This document shows, in pieces, positions 1 to 6,665 of a stretch of 23,774 bases of DNA. The position numbers and the translations under genes are program-made. Each line of letters opens with the position of its first letter. Position 1 is the first letter of the stretch. This stretch comes from Candidatus Campbelliibacteriota bacterium (lineage in GTDB: Bacteria; Patescibacteriota; Minisyncoccia; Phycocordibacterales; CSBR16-193), in assembly GCA_007129455.1 (NCBI GenBank), contig SKVL01000051.1:1-23774 (forward strand), read 5' to 3'. The notes below the pieces were generated by a model that searched no databases, had not been told where the DNA came from, and worked only from the letters and a program-made list of their open reading frames with translations.

Positions 1-188
1 ACCTTTTTTATACTCCTGTTCACAAACAAACATAAGATGATAATCAAGAGGACGACAATCCAAGAGGTAAGAAGTGAGTTAGTCACGACAAAATCGCCTA
101 CTGTGAACAGTGGGTCGGCCGAGACATTATGCGGATGATATATCTCCGCACTAGCTTGGTTCTCGTTCATTGATGATAAGTCGGGCAT
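1..188 (-). CDS. atpB: F-type ATP synthase subunit a (AtpB), N-terminal fragment
   Basis: Partial gene: it starts with ATG at 188 and runs off the left edge, leaving 62 codons. Subunit a forms the proton half-channels of the membrane Fo sector. The visible protein has a short polar N-terminus, then the segment PLFTVGDFVVTNSLLTSWIV and a hydrophobic helix (VVLLIIILCLFV) ending in NRSIKK. A statement of the form 'x-F-x-I/V-G-x-F-x-V-T-N-S-L-x-T-S/T-W' before TM1 is typical of the start of AtpB. The gene directly upstream on the same strand is an AtpI/AtpZ-like protein, which is the usual order at the head of an atp operon (I-B-E-F-H-A-G-D-C). The rest of the operon would lie to the left of this window. 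The spacing to the upstream gene is 46 bp with no obvious Shine-Dalgarno close to the ATG. Confidence 0.85.
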   Translation of the reverse strand, partial: MPDLSSMNENQASAEIYHPHNVSADPLFTVGDFVVTNSLLTSWIVVLLIIILCLFVNRSIKK

Positions 189-234
189 ATTTTGATTAAA
201 ACTTAACTATTGTTGAAATTGATTCTTCCTCTTT

Positions 235-540
235 TTATTTACCCTCCTCTTCCGAGGGCTCTTTATTATCTAGTTTTGTGGATCCCTTCTTTTCAATCAA
301 GGAAGACTCGATATTCTTATACTCTTTTAAAGTCTCTTTGACAAGTCCCACCATTGAAACAAAAAAAGAGATGCCGACAGTTGTCAACAGAAGCCAAGGA
401 GAAGTCTCATACCTGTTGTCCAGCCAGATACCTACCAAAACCGCAATAATAATCGGCCCGACAATCCAACCGGAAAGCCTTATGAAGAGCAAGAATATAT
501 CTCCATATTCACTTTTTTTTAATTCGCCTTCTTTCCCCAT
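235..540 (-). CDS. AtpI/AtpZ-like Fo assembly protein
   Basis: A 101-residue membrane protein at the head of the atp operon. Residues about 15-60 hold two hydrophobic helices (IRLSGWIVGPIIIAVLVGIW and WLLLTTVGISFFVSMVGLV) joined by a short LDNRYETSP loop, followed by a charged, Lys/Glu-rich tail. The G-x-x-x-G-x-W-L-D pattern followed by a second helix is what AtpI/AtpZ (F0F1-ATPase subunit) proteins look like. AtpI helps c-ring assembly in other bacteria; the role here is inferred from the fold and from the atpB neighbour. The start is taken as ATG at 540 (MGKEGELKK). An in-frame TTG at 618 and an ATG at 567 would add a stretch with no family resemblance, so they are less likely. An extended -10 box lies at 558-566. 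Confidence 0.75.
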   Translation of the reverse strand: MGKEGELKKSEYGDIFLLFIRLSGWIVGPIIIAVLVGIWLDNRYETSPWLLLTTVGISFFVSMVGLVKETLKEYKNIESSLIEKKGSTKLDNKEPSEEEGK

Positions 541-554
541 AAAAAAATTACCAA

Positions 555-570
555 GAAATTGTAACATTAT
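555..570 (-). promoter_or_regulatory. Candidate promoter of the atp operon
   Basis: On the minus strand an extended -10 element TGTTACAAT lies at 566-558 (TG-n-TACAAT), predicting a start of transcription near 551, 11 bases before the ATG at 540. No convincing -35 is seen at the right distance. The same nine-base element is used upstream of the SurA-like gene (9311-9319). Confidence 0.4.
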
Positions 571-655
571 CCGCTTACAAGTAAAAGATTTGACCAAAAA
601 TATGAAGAGACCTGTCAAAATTAGGGATGTTTATAAAAATCGTTTGTGCGTCGAT

Positions 656-690
656 TTTGAACAAAACCCCGTCCAGTAAGGACGGGGTTT
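656..690 (-). terminator. Rho-independent terminator of the kinase/response-regulator operon
   Basis: An 11-bp perfect inverted repeat, AAACCCCGTCC (664-674) and GGACGGGGTTT (680-690), with a 5-base loop. On the minus strand it is followed by a T-rich stretch (TTTTGTT). It lies 24 bases past the stop codon of the last receiver gene at 714. Confidence 0.9.
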
Positions 691-713
691 GAATAAAAAA
701 CCAAAATATCTTA

Positions 714-1085
714 TCAAGATGAAAGCAAATTCTTTATCTTTTCGGCGACTTCCGTGGGAGTGAAATGGGCTTTAACAAGATAATCGATGGCGCCGAGTTC
801 CATACCCTTGTCAATCTCACTTTTCTGACCAAGGTTTGATAAAACGATAACCGGAGTTTCTTTAAACTCTTCCTCTCTTTTGACTTTCTCCAAAATCTCG
901 AAGCCGTTGGATCCGGGCAGAATGAGATCCAACAGGATAATGTCAGGCTTAAATTCCTTTATCTTGTCAAACGCCACAGCACCATCCATAACGGCACTAA
1001 CCTCGTACCCTTCCTTCTCTAGCTTCCGAAACATCATCTCCCTGAGAAGTTTGTCATCTTCTACTATTAAAACTTTTTTATCCAT
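714..1085 (-). CDS. Stand-alone CheY-like response regulator (receiver only)
   Basis: A 123-residue single-domain receiver. Acidic pocket D10/D11, phospho-acceptor D53 (in IILLDLILPGSNGFE), switch Ser S83 and conserved K105 are all present, so it should be phosphorylatable. There is no DNA-binding or enzymatic output domain; it must act by protein contact or as a phosphate sink or relay. It is the last gene of a three-gene operon: kinase (3366-1597), receiver (1522-1130), this receiver, then the terminator at 664-690. The gap to the upstream receiver is 44 bp. The usual 'K-P/A' after the conserved Lys is replaced by K-A-H-F-T, and the second receiver has K-T-E-F-D at the same place, so the two are paralogues with shared peculiarities. 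Confidence 0.92.
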   Translation of the reverse strand: MDKKVLIVEDDKLLREMMFRKLEKEGYEVSAVMDGAVAFDKIKEFKPDIILLDLILPGSNGFEILEKVKREEEFKETPVIVLSNLGQKSEIDKGMELGAIDYLVKAHFTPTEVAEKIKNLLSS

Positions 1086-1129
1086 ATTAAATTAATTATT
1101 TTATTTAATATTTTATCTTTATTAACCTT

Positions 1130-1522
1130 TTAGTCGGAACTATCGACTTGATCAAGGCTTTTAAAGTATCTGTCAACCATATCGACAACCTCCATCGGAT
1201 CGAACTCCGTCTTTATTATCCAGTCCTTAACCCCCAACTGTTGTGCTCTGTCCAGCTCAACTGGCTGCCCGGAGTTGGAGACAATGATAATGGGAGTGTT
1301 ACTGACGGTCTCGTCTTTGCGAACCTCTTCCATTACCGTAAAACCATCCATCTTAGGCATAACAATATCTAAAAGAACCAAATCCGGTTTCTGTTCTTTT
1401 ATCTTCCCAAGACCCTCTTCTCCGTCAACAGCAGTCTCCACTTCATAGCCACTTTTTTTAAGCTTTCTTTCAAGCATCTCCCTCAGAGTTTGCTCATCTT
1501 CAACCAAAATGATTCTTTTCAT
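1130..1522 (-). CDS. Stand-alone CheY-like response regulator (receiver only)
   Basis: A 130-residue receiver domain. Key residues: D9 and E10 of the acidic pocket, phospho-acceptor D52 (LVLLDIVMPKMDGF), S82 and K104. The protein ends in a short acidic tail (SLDQVDSSD) with no output domain. It follows the histidine kinase gene by 74 bp and precedes a second receiver by 44 bp, all on the minus strand, so the most direct reading is that both receivers take phosphate from that kinase. ATG at 1522 is the only sensible start because it leaves two residues before the first beta strand (IILVED); no Shine-Dalgarno is seen in the very AT-rich leader. Confidence 0.92.
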   Translation of the reverse strand: MKRIILVEDEQTLREMLERKLKKSGYEVETAVDGEEGLGKIKEQKPDLVLLDIVMPKMDGFTVMEEVRKDETVSNTPIIIVSNSGQPVELDRAQQLGVKDWIIKTEFDPMEVVDMVDRYFKSLDQVDSSD

Positions 1523-1596
1523 ATTTTAAAATATCTAAATTAAAACTATCCCTTAAGACAATACTATAACCCGCTTAAGACAAAGTCAACGAATTT

Positions 1597-3366
1597 CTAA
1601 ACAATCTTACAGTCACAGTCTGCTTTTATCGTTGGTATGGTGAAAAAGAACAAGCTCCCTTTATTTTCTTCAGACTCAAATCCTATTTCTCCTCCGTGCG
1701 CTTCAACGATGTTCTTTGAAATAAAGAGGCCCAGACCCGATCCTTCGGTGTCCATAAGTTGGACGTTCTCGGCGCGGAAGAATTTTTCGAACATTTTTTC
1801 CTTCTGTCCCTGCGGAACACCCACCCCTGTATCAATGACAGTTATTTTTAGCTCTTCACCGTTTCCAAGGCTTTCAATCTTCAGACATATCTCGCCTTCT
1901 TTGGTGTATTTGAGAGCATTGTCAAAGAAGTTACTCACCACTAATGACAGCTCCTCTATGTCCGCCTTTATCGGAGGAAATTCCTCATCCGATCTTTCCA
2001 GTCGAAATTGCAAACCACGAGATTCTACCAAGTCTTTATAACCATCTATGGCTACATCGATTATCTCATTGATGGTCGTTTCTTTCGCTTCACAGGCGTA
2101 GTTTCCTTCTTCTATCCTGGTGACGTTCAATAGATCGTTTACTAAAGTAACCATCCTTTCGTTCGCCTCGAATGCTTTCTCAATAATCTCCACCGTTTCA
2201 TCGGAGACCTTAAAACCCTCTTTCTCTTCCAAGATTGTTCCCAAAGACCACTTAATCCCAGCGAGAGGGGTACGCAACTGGTGAGCAGCCAGAGAGACGA
2301 ACTCCGTCTTCATCTTTTCCACCCCCTTCTCTCTGGTAATATCATGGATAATAACAAGTGACCCGATTTCCTTATCATCGTGTTGAACCAAAACGGAGGT
2401 AACTTCAAAAAATGTTTTTTCTTTAAAGCACATTTCTTTACGAAAAACTTTTTGAATATTTTCCCCGATGGCTTCCACCAACACTTCTAACCCATCATTG
2501 ACCTCTTTAATCTCCAGAGGTCTTTTTCCCAAGACATCTTCCTCTACAATACCAAAAATATCCCTTCCTTGAGGATTGATTAGATCAAGCTCTTTGTATC
2601 GGTTAAAGAATAAAAGACCGTCGGCAAAGTTATCAACAATAGACAGGGTTTTGTCTTTTTCTTCCTGTGCTTTTTTAGATGCTTCTTCAAGGTCTTCCGC
2701 GAGATTTAAAAGAGCATTTCTGCTCCCCTCCTCCATCTGTGCCCTACTTTCTAGCTCTTTTGTTTTCTCTTCCAGCGCCTCCGTCCTTTTCCTGGCCTTC
2801 CTTTCCAGCATCTGCGCTATTTCTTGAAGCTCCCGAGTACGAGCTTGGACTCTTATCTCCAAAACTTTTTCCAACTCTTTTACCCTCTCCCTTTCCTCTT
2901 GGGCTTCAAACTCTCTTTCTTCAACTCTTCTTCTAATTTCTTCTTCAACACCTCTTTCTTCTTCAACGTTTCCAAGGGCCAGAAGATAACCGTTAAAAAC
3001 TCCCCCATCCCCAAAAACCGCGCGAGCCGAGAGTTTAACGAGTATTTCACCTTTTTGTTTTGTCTTCAGATCCAAGATTGCTTCAACGATGTCTTTACTT
3101 TCGACAATCTTGGCCACAAATTTTTTCAACGATTCTTGATCTTTGAACAGCGAAAATATAGAGAGCCCCAAAAGTTCCGATTCCTTGAACCCGATAGTTT
3201 CTTTGAAAACCCTGCTACAGCACTCTATTTGATTTGAGGAGTCAACCTTACAAAAAGAAATAGGTAATAAAGACGCCATCTCTTGTATATAGCGACAGAA
3301 AACTTTGTTTCCGATATCAAGGCGCTCCGGCCCCCCTACTTCCGTATTTGATTGCTCGGTATTCAT
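1597..3366 (-). CDS. Soluble PAS-PAS sensor histidine kinase
   Basis: A 589-residue kinase with no transmembrane segment, so it should sense a cytoplasmic signal. Order: PAS domain (about 30-135), a long charged coiled coil (about 136-238, rich in E/R/K), second PAS (about 240-348, DGLLFFNRYKELDLINPQG), HisKA dimerisation domain with phospho-acceptor H362 in SLAAHQLRTPLAGIKWSLG, and an HATPase domain with N box N483 (FFDNALKYT), G1 box DTGVGV (512-517) and G2 box GSGLGL (542-547). All catalytic motifs are intact. It heads an operon with two receiver-only regulators. The ligand cannot be read from the sequence; the PAS domains lack an evident haem or flavin signature such as the LOV NCRFLQ motif. 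It could belong to a redox or energy circuit, but nothing here proves that. Confidence 0.93.
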   Translation of the reverse strand: MNTEQSNTEVGGPERLDIGNKVFCRYIQEMASLLPISFCKVDSSNQIECCSRVFKETIGFKESELLGLSIFSLFKDQESLKKFVAKIVESKDIVEAILDLKTKQKGEILVKLSARAVFGDGGVFNGYLLALGNVEEERGVEEEIRRRVEEREFEAQEERERVKELEKVLEIRVQARTRELQEIAQMLERKARKRTEALEEKTKELESRAQMEEGSRNALLNLAEDLEEASKKAQEEKDKTLSIVDNFADGLLFFNRYKELDLINPQGRDIFGIVEEDVLGKRPLEIKEVNDGLEVLVEAIGENIQKVFRKEMCFKEKTFFEVTSVLVQHDDKEIGSLVIIHDITREKGVEKMKTEFVSLAAHQLRTPLAGIKWSLGTILEEKEGFKVSDETVEIIEKAFEANERMVTLVNDLLNVTRIEEGNYACEAKETTINEIIDVAIDGYKDLVESRGLQFRLERSDEEFPPIKADIEELSLVVSNFFDNALKYTKEGEICLKIESLGNGEELKITVIDTGVGVPQGQKEKMFEKFFRAENVQLMDTEGSGLGLFISKNIVEAHGGEIGFESEENKGSLFFFTIPTIKADCDCKIV

Positions 3367-3375
3367 TTATAAACC

Positions 3376-3445
3376 GTTATAAAGTCTCTTTTTGTATTTT
3401 AACTCTTTTCCTGTTTAAGTCTAGGAAAAACTACCAAGAAGTCAA
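3376..3445 (-). promoter_or_regulatory. Candidate promoters of the kinase operon
   Basis: Two candidates precede the kinase ATG (3366) on the minus strand. First, TTGACT (3445-3440) with TAGACT (3423-3418) at 16-bp spacing, giving a leader of roughly 45 bases. Second, a better -10, TATAAC (3381-3376), ending 9 bases before the ATG but with no good -35; it would give a leaderless mRNA. The sequence does not decide between them. Confidence 0.4.
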
Positions 3446-3475
3446 ATCGCTAATGTAAGAAAAACTTGAAGAGGT

Positions 3476-4165
3476 TTATCTGACATAACAGTCTTTGACA
3501 TATATTCCGATTTTGGAAGCAACCTCACGGAGCTCTTCTTCCGAATATGTTTCTTCTCCCAAAAAACTCTCATCACAAATCTTTCCAGAAACGAATCCCT
3601 GAAGAAAGTACCTGTCGGCACCTTTGATTGTTCGAGCAATGTCCTCGAGGTCAACTTTGCTTATGAGACTCTTGACCGCCGTCGTTCTAAATTCGTGGTC
3701 AATGCCGGAACTGATTACAAGACTGATGCTTTTCTTTAACTTCTCGGGCGTTATCGGCTTACCCGTTATTTCGGAATACTTTTCAAGTGGCGCCTTGATA
3801 TCCATAGCCAGGTAATCAATCAATTTTTTTTCAATGAGTAACTCCAATACTCCCGGCTTACTGCCGTTGGTGTCCAGCTTTATCAAATAACCCAAATCTT
3901 TTAACTCAGCTAAAACTTCGACAAGGTCATTTTGTAAAGTCGGCTCACCTCCCGTTACACAGACGGCATCAAGCATGCCTTTTCTTTTTTCCAAGAAAGC
4001 GAAAATATAAGAAAGTGGTATCTCTTGAGCATATCTATCTGGAATGACAAGCTCCGGATTATGGCAATAAGGACAACGAAAGTTACAGCCCAAGGTAAAC
4101 ACCACCGCACAGGTTTTACCCGGATAATCAATGAGTGAGAACTTCTGCAGTCCTCCAACGATCAT
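3476..4165 (-). CDS. nrdG: Anaerobic ribonucleotide reductase activating protein, radical SAM (NrdG)
   Basis: A 229-residue radical-SAM enzyme. The cluster motif C27-N-F-R-C31-P-Y-C34 binds the [4Fe-4S] that cleaves S-adenosylmethionine, and CVTGGEPTLQ is the SAM-binding GGE motif. The N-terminal GLQKFSLIDYPGK is typical of the NrdG/PflA-type activases that install a glycyl radical. The partner is NrdD directly upstream: the NrdD stop (TGA) and this ATG share the four bases ATGA (4165-4162), so the two are translationally coupled. It acts in the cytoplasm under anoxic conditions. At 229 residues it is longer than E. coli NrdG (about 154) and resembles the longer subgroup. No terminator was found in the 109 bp after its stop codon. 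Confidence 0.95.
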   Translation of the reverse strand: MIVGGLQKFSLIDYPGKTCAVVFTLGCNFRCPYCHNPELVIPDRYAQEIPLSYIFAFLEKRKGMLDAVCVTGGEPTLQNDLVEVLAELKDLGYLIKLDTNGSKPGVLELLIEKKLIDYLAMDIKAPLEKYSEITGKPITPEKLKKSISLVISSGIDHEFRTTAVKSLISKVDLEDIARTIKGADRYFLQGFVSGKICDESFLGEETYSEEELREVASKIGIYVKDCYVR

Positions 4166-6255
4166 TTTTTGCGGAGTTTATAGTTTTTCCTCATATCAAA
4201 CTCAGCTCTCTTTCCTTCATTCCACTGTTTTACCGGTCGCAAATATCCGGAAACCCTCGAGTAAACCTCGCAATAACTTCCACACTTTTCACATTTTGAG
4301 ACTTCACCTGAAATATATCCATGGTCGGGACAAACACTGAAGGTCGGGGAAATCGTAAAGTATGGGAGTCTGTAGTTTTTACAGATCTTCTTTACCAGAT
4401 TCTTCACACTTGAACCGTTCTCGATTCTCTCCCCCAAGAAAAAATGAAGGACCGTTCCTCCTGTGTACTTTGTCTGCAAGCCATCCTGAAGCTCCAAGAC
4501 CTCGAAGAGATCGTCGGTGAAGTTGACGGGTAGGTGCGTTGAGTTGGTATAAAAGGGTCTTTTGACCTTTTTACCTTTACCGTTCGCAAAAACGGCGTTC
4601 TTGAACTTTTCTCTGTCCAGAAGAGCCAAACGAAAAGAAGTGCCTTCCGCGGGTGTCGCCTCCAGATTGTAGTTGTTACCCGTCTCCTCTTGAAAAGAGA
4701 CGAGTCTGTCTCTCATGAGATCAAGGACTTCTCCAGCGAACTCCTTGCCTTCGCTTGACGCGATGCTCTTGTTAAGTAAGTTTCGAGCGGCTTCGTTCAT
4801 TCCGACGATGCCGATGGTTGAGAAGTGATTCCTCCAATAGCTTCCGTGTTGCGATCTCATCTTTCTAAGATAGTTTCTCGTATACGGATAAAGATTACTC
4901 TCAGTCAATTTCTCCAACGTTTTTCTTTTTATCTCCAAGCTGTCTTTGGCAAGCTCCATCACTTCCTCCAACTCTCGGAAAAAACTTTTCTTGTTTTTGG
5001 CTTTATAACCCAAACGAGGCAGATTGATGGTCACCACCCCGATCGATCCGGTAAGCGGATTGGCACCGAACAGTCCTCCACCGCGCCTTTCCAGCTGCCG
5101 ATTATCTATCCTCAACCGGCAACACATTGAGCGGGCATCCTCCGGCTTCATATCGGAATTGATAAAGTTCGAGAAGTAAGGCAGGCCGTACTTACCTGTC
5201 GTTCTCCACAGCATAGTACTGACCTCGCTGTCCCAATCAAAGTCGTCGGTAATGTTGTAAGTCGGGATCGGAAAAGTAAAAACTCTTCCACCGGCATCGC
5301 CTTCGGCGGTCAACTCCAAAAAAGCCTTGTTGAACATGTCCATTTCCTTTTGGAACTCACCGTAAGTTTCTTTTTTCGCTTTACCTCCGATGATAATTGA
5401 ATTTCCGGCGTAGTGCTCCGGAACCTTTATATCCAAGGTAATGTTCGTGAAAGGAGTCTGAAAACCGACACGAGTCGGAACATTTATATTGAAAAGAAAC
5501 TCCTGAAGAGCTTGTTTTACATCCTTGTAACTTAAACCGTCATATCTAATGAAGGGAGAGAGTAAGGTGTCGAAGTTGCTGAAAGATTGTGCACCGGCCG
5601 CCTCCCCTTGTAAGGTGTAAAAGAAATTAACCACCTGACCCAAGGCCGAACGAAAATGCTTCGGCGGTTTGCTTGAGACCTTCCCCTCCACACCGGAGAA
5701 ACCTTCCCTTAAAAGGTCCAAGAGGTCCCAACCTACGCAGTAGACGGAAAGAATACTCAAGTCATGAATATGAAAATCCCCCTCGGCATGAGATGCACTT
5801 ATGTTCTCCGGATAGACCTTGTTCAGCCAATAGTTTTTACTTATCTCGCTGGAGATATAGTTGTTCAAGCCCTGTAAAGAGTAAGACATGTTACTGTTCT
5901 CTTTGACTTGCCAGTCCGACCTTTGCAGATACCTGTCCACATGTCCGTTGTTGACGGAGTTGGTCAACTCCCTGATCTTCATGTGTTGATCACGGTAGAG
6001 AATATAGGCTTTGGCGGTCTTTTTATACCTTGAATGCAAAAGGACATCTTCAACGATGTCTTGTATCTCTTCGATCCGAGGGGTCCTGTTTTTTATCTTT
6101 TCCTTTGCCTCAACCAAAACTTCGTCTTTCAATTTCCTCGCCTCTTCAATTTCAAACTCCCCGGTGGCTTTCCCGGCTTTGGCGATCGCGATGGCTATCT
6201 TCTCATCTTCGAAAGGCACTGTCTCGTTGTTTCGCTTCTTTATTTTTTGGAACAT
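4162..6255 (-). CDS. nrdD: Anaerobic (class III) ribonucleoside-triphosphate reductase (NrdD)
   Basis: A 697-residue enzyme that reduces ribonucleotides to deoxyribonucleotides with a glycyl radical. Residues 1-95 are an ATP-cone (allosteric site: KIKKRNNETVPFEDEKIAIAI). The catalytic barrel follows, with FHIHDL (161-166), C173 and the C378-C379 pair (MCCRLRIDN) as candidate active-site cysteines. The C-terminal zinc knuckle is C642-x-x-H645 with C655-x-x-C658 (another Cys at 662). The glycyl radical is G670 in RVSGY, followed by WNEGKRAEFDMRKNY, the usual family ending. ATG at 6255 starts just before the ATP-cone. It is preceded by a cobalamin riboswitch and terminator, so its expression should fall when B12 is available. 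It overlaps nrdG by four bases. Confidence 0.97.
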   Translation of the reverse strand: MFQKIKKRNNETVPFEDEKIAIAIAKAGKATGEFEIEEARKLKDEVLVEAKEKIKNRTPRIEEIQDIVEDVLLHSRYKKTAKAYILYRDQHMKIRELTNSVNNGHVDRYLQRSDWQVKENSNMSYSLQGLNNYISSEISKNYWLNKVYPENISASHAEGDFHIHDLSILSVYCVGWDLLDLLREGFSGVEGKVSSKPPKHFRSALGQVVNFFYTLQGEAAGAQSFSNFDTLLSPFIRYDGLSYKDVKQALQEFLFNINVPTRVGFQTPFTNITLDIKVPEHYAGNSIIIGGKAKKETYGEFQKEMDMFNKAFLELTAEGDAGGRVFTFPIPTYNITDDFDWDSEVSTMLWRTTGKYGLPYFSNFINSDMKPEDARSMCCRLRIDNRQLERRGGGLFGANPLTGSIGVVTINLPRLGYKAKNKKSFFRELEEVMELAKDSLEIKRKTLEKLTESNLYPYTRNYLRKMRSQHGSYWRNHFSTIGIVGMNEAARNLLNKSIASSEGKEFAGEVLDLMRDRLVSFQEETGNNYNLEATPAEGTSFRLALLDREKFKNAVFANGKGKKVKRPFYTNSTHLPVNFTDDLFEVLELQDGLQTKYTGGTVLHFFLGERIENGSSVKNLVKKICKNYRLPYFTISPTFSVCPDHGYISGEVSKCEKCGSYCEVYSRVSGYLRPVKQWNEGKRAEFDMRKNYKLRKK

Positions 6256-6276
6256 GCGGATCTCGAGTTAATTAAT

Positions 6277-6301
6277 AAAACTTGGCCAATCGCACCAAGT
6301 T
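6277..6301 (-). terminator. Riboswitch expression platform: intrinsic terminator in the nrdD leader
   Basis: Minus strand: AACTTGGT (6301-6294), loop GCGATTG, GCCAAGTT (6286-6279), then TT and an AT-rich run; 8 pairs including one wobble. It sits between the cobalamin aptamer and the nrdD ATG (6255). A competing helix, GGCCA (6317-6313) with TGGCC (6288-6284), uses part of the same arm and would break the hairpin, so it is the obvious antiterminator. Confidence 0.7.
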
Positions 6302-6330
6302 CACATCTCAAGTGGCCTGACGCGAACCGA

Positions 6331-6430
6331 CAGCGGACCTTTCGGAAGATCAAACGAGGTCGGACTTTAACCGTTGCGCGACAGTGCCGGATTTTCACCG
6401 GACTTCACCGTTTGAACCGCTGGTATATTT
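6331..6430 (-). ncRNA. Cobalamin (B12) riboswitch, short class-II-like aptamer
   Basis: Aptamer in the leader of nrdD. Paired regions that can be drawn on the minus strand: outer helix CAGCGG (6422-6417) with CCGCTG (6336-6331); core helix TCAAACG (6415-6409) with CGTTTGA (6356-6350); GTGA (6407-6404... after G6408) with TCGC (6381-6378); hairpin CCGG-TGAAAAT-CCGG (6401-6387 region); and ACTGT (6385-6381) with ACGGT (6374-6370). The sequence GGTGAAAATCCGGCACTGT and CGCAACGGTTA matches the conserved cobalamin-riboswitch core. The 3' part (ACGGTTAAAGTCCGA) resembles the compact env8/AdoCbl-variant group rather than the long AdoCbl type. The loop CGCGCA may kiss a downstream TTCGCGTC (6326-6319). 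Known examples upstream of B12-independent isozymes turn those genes off when cobalamin binds. Which cobalamin is bound cannot be told from sequence. Confidence 0.9.
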
Positions 6431-6436
6431 TCATTC

Positions 6437-6464
6437 ACAATAGCACGCCGGAAGATATCCACAA
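6437..6464 (-). promoter_or_regulatory. Candidate promoter for riboswitch-nrdD-nrdG
   Basis: Minus strand TTGTGG (6464-6459), 16-bp spacer, TATTGT (6442-6437) with an extended TG at 6445-6444. Predicted start is near 6430, just upstream of the aptamer's outer helix. The -35 matches only 3 of 6. Read-through from the tRNA promoter is the alternative. Confidence 0.45.
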
Positions 6465-6521
6465 GACGTTAATATGTTGAGAACCATAAATACCGCTAAA
6501 AAAAGAACACTTGAAACAATG

Positions 6522-6595
6522 TGGACCCAGCCGGATTCGAACCGGCGGCCTCCCGCGTGCAAAGCGGGCGCTCTAGCCATCTGAGCTATGGGCCC
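6522..6595 (-). tRNA. tRNA-Ala (anticodon TGC)
   Basis: A complete 74-base cloverleaf. Acceptor GGGCCCA pairs with TGGGTCC and contains the G3:U70 wobble pair that marks alanine tRNAs. D arm GCTC/GAGC, anticodon stem CCCGC/GCGGG with loop TTTGCAC (anticodon TGC at 6561-6559), T arm GCCGG-TTCGAAT-CCGGC, discriminator A. The 3' CCA is not encoded: the next bases are CAT, so a CCA-adding enzyme is required. It lies between ddl and the nrdD leader on the same strand; a T-run (CTTTTTTT) follows about 15 bases downstream without a clear hairpin. Confidence 0.97.
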
Positions 6596-6611
6596 TTTTA
6601 ACTACCAGTAA

Positions 6612-6640
6612 TTTATAACAAAAAAATCTTCCGTTTTCCA
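6612..6640 (-). promoter_or_regulatory. Promoter of tRNA-Ala
   Basis: Minus strand TGGAAA (6640-6635), 17-bp spacer, TATAAA (6617-6612) with an extended TG at 6620-6619. Predicted start near 6605, ten bases before the mature tRNA end at 6595. Confidence 0.6.
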
Positions 6641-6665
6641 GTAAAAAGTATTAACTGTTTTTTAA

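Noticed and set aside
541..618. TTG-initiated N-terminal extension of the AtpI/AtpZ-like protein
   Set aside because: The extra 26 residues lack family resemblance and cover the extended -10 box at 566-558.
3406..3429. Inverted repeat TTTTCCT/AGGAAAA between nrdG and the kinase gene as a terminator of nrdDG
   Set aside because: The stem is AT-rich and no T-run follows on the minus strand; it overlaps a candidate promoter instead.
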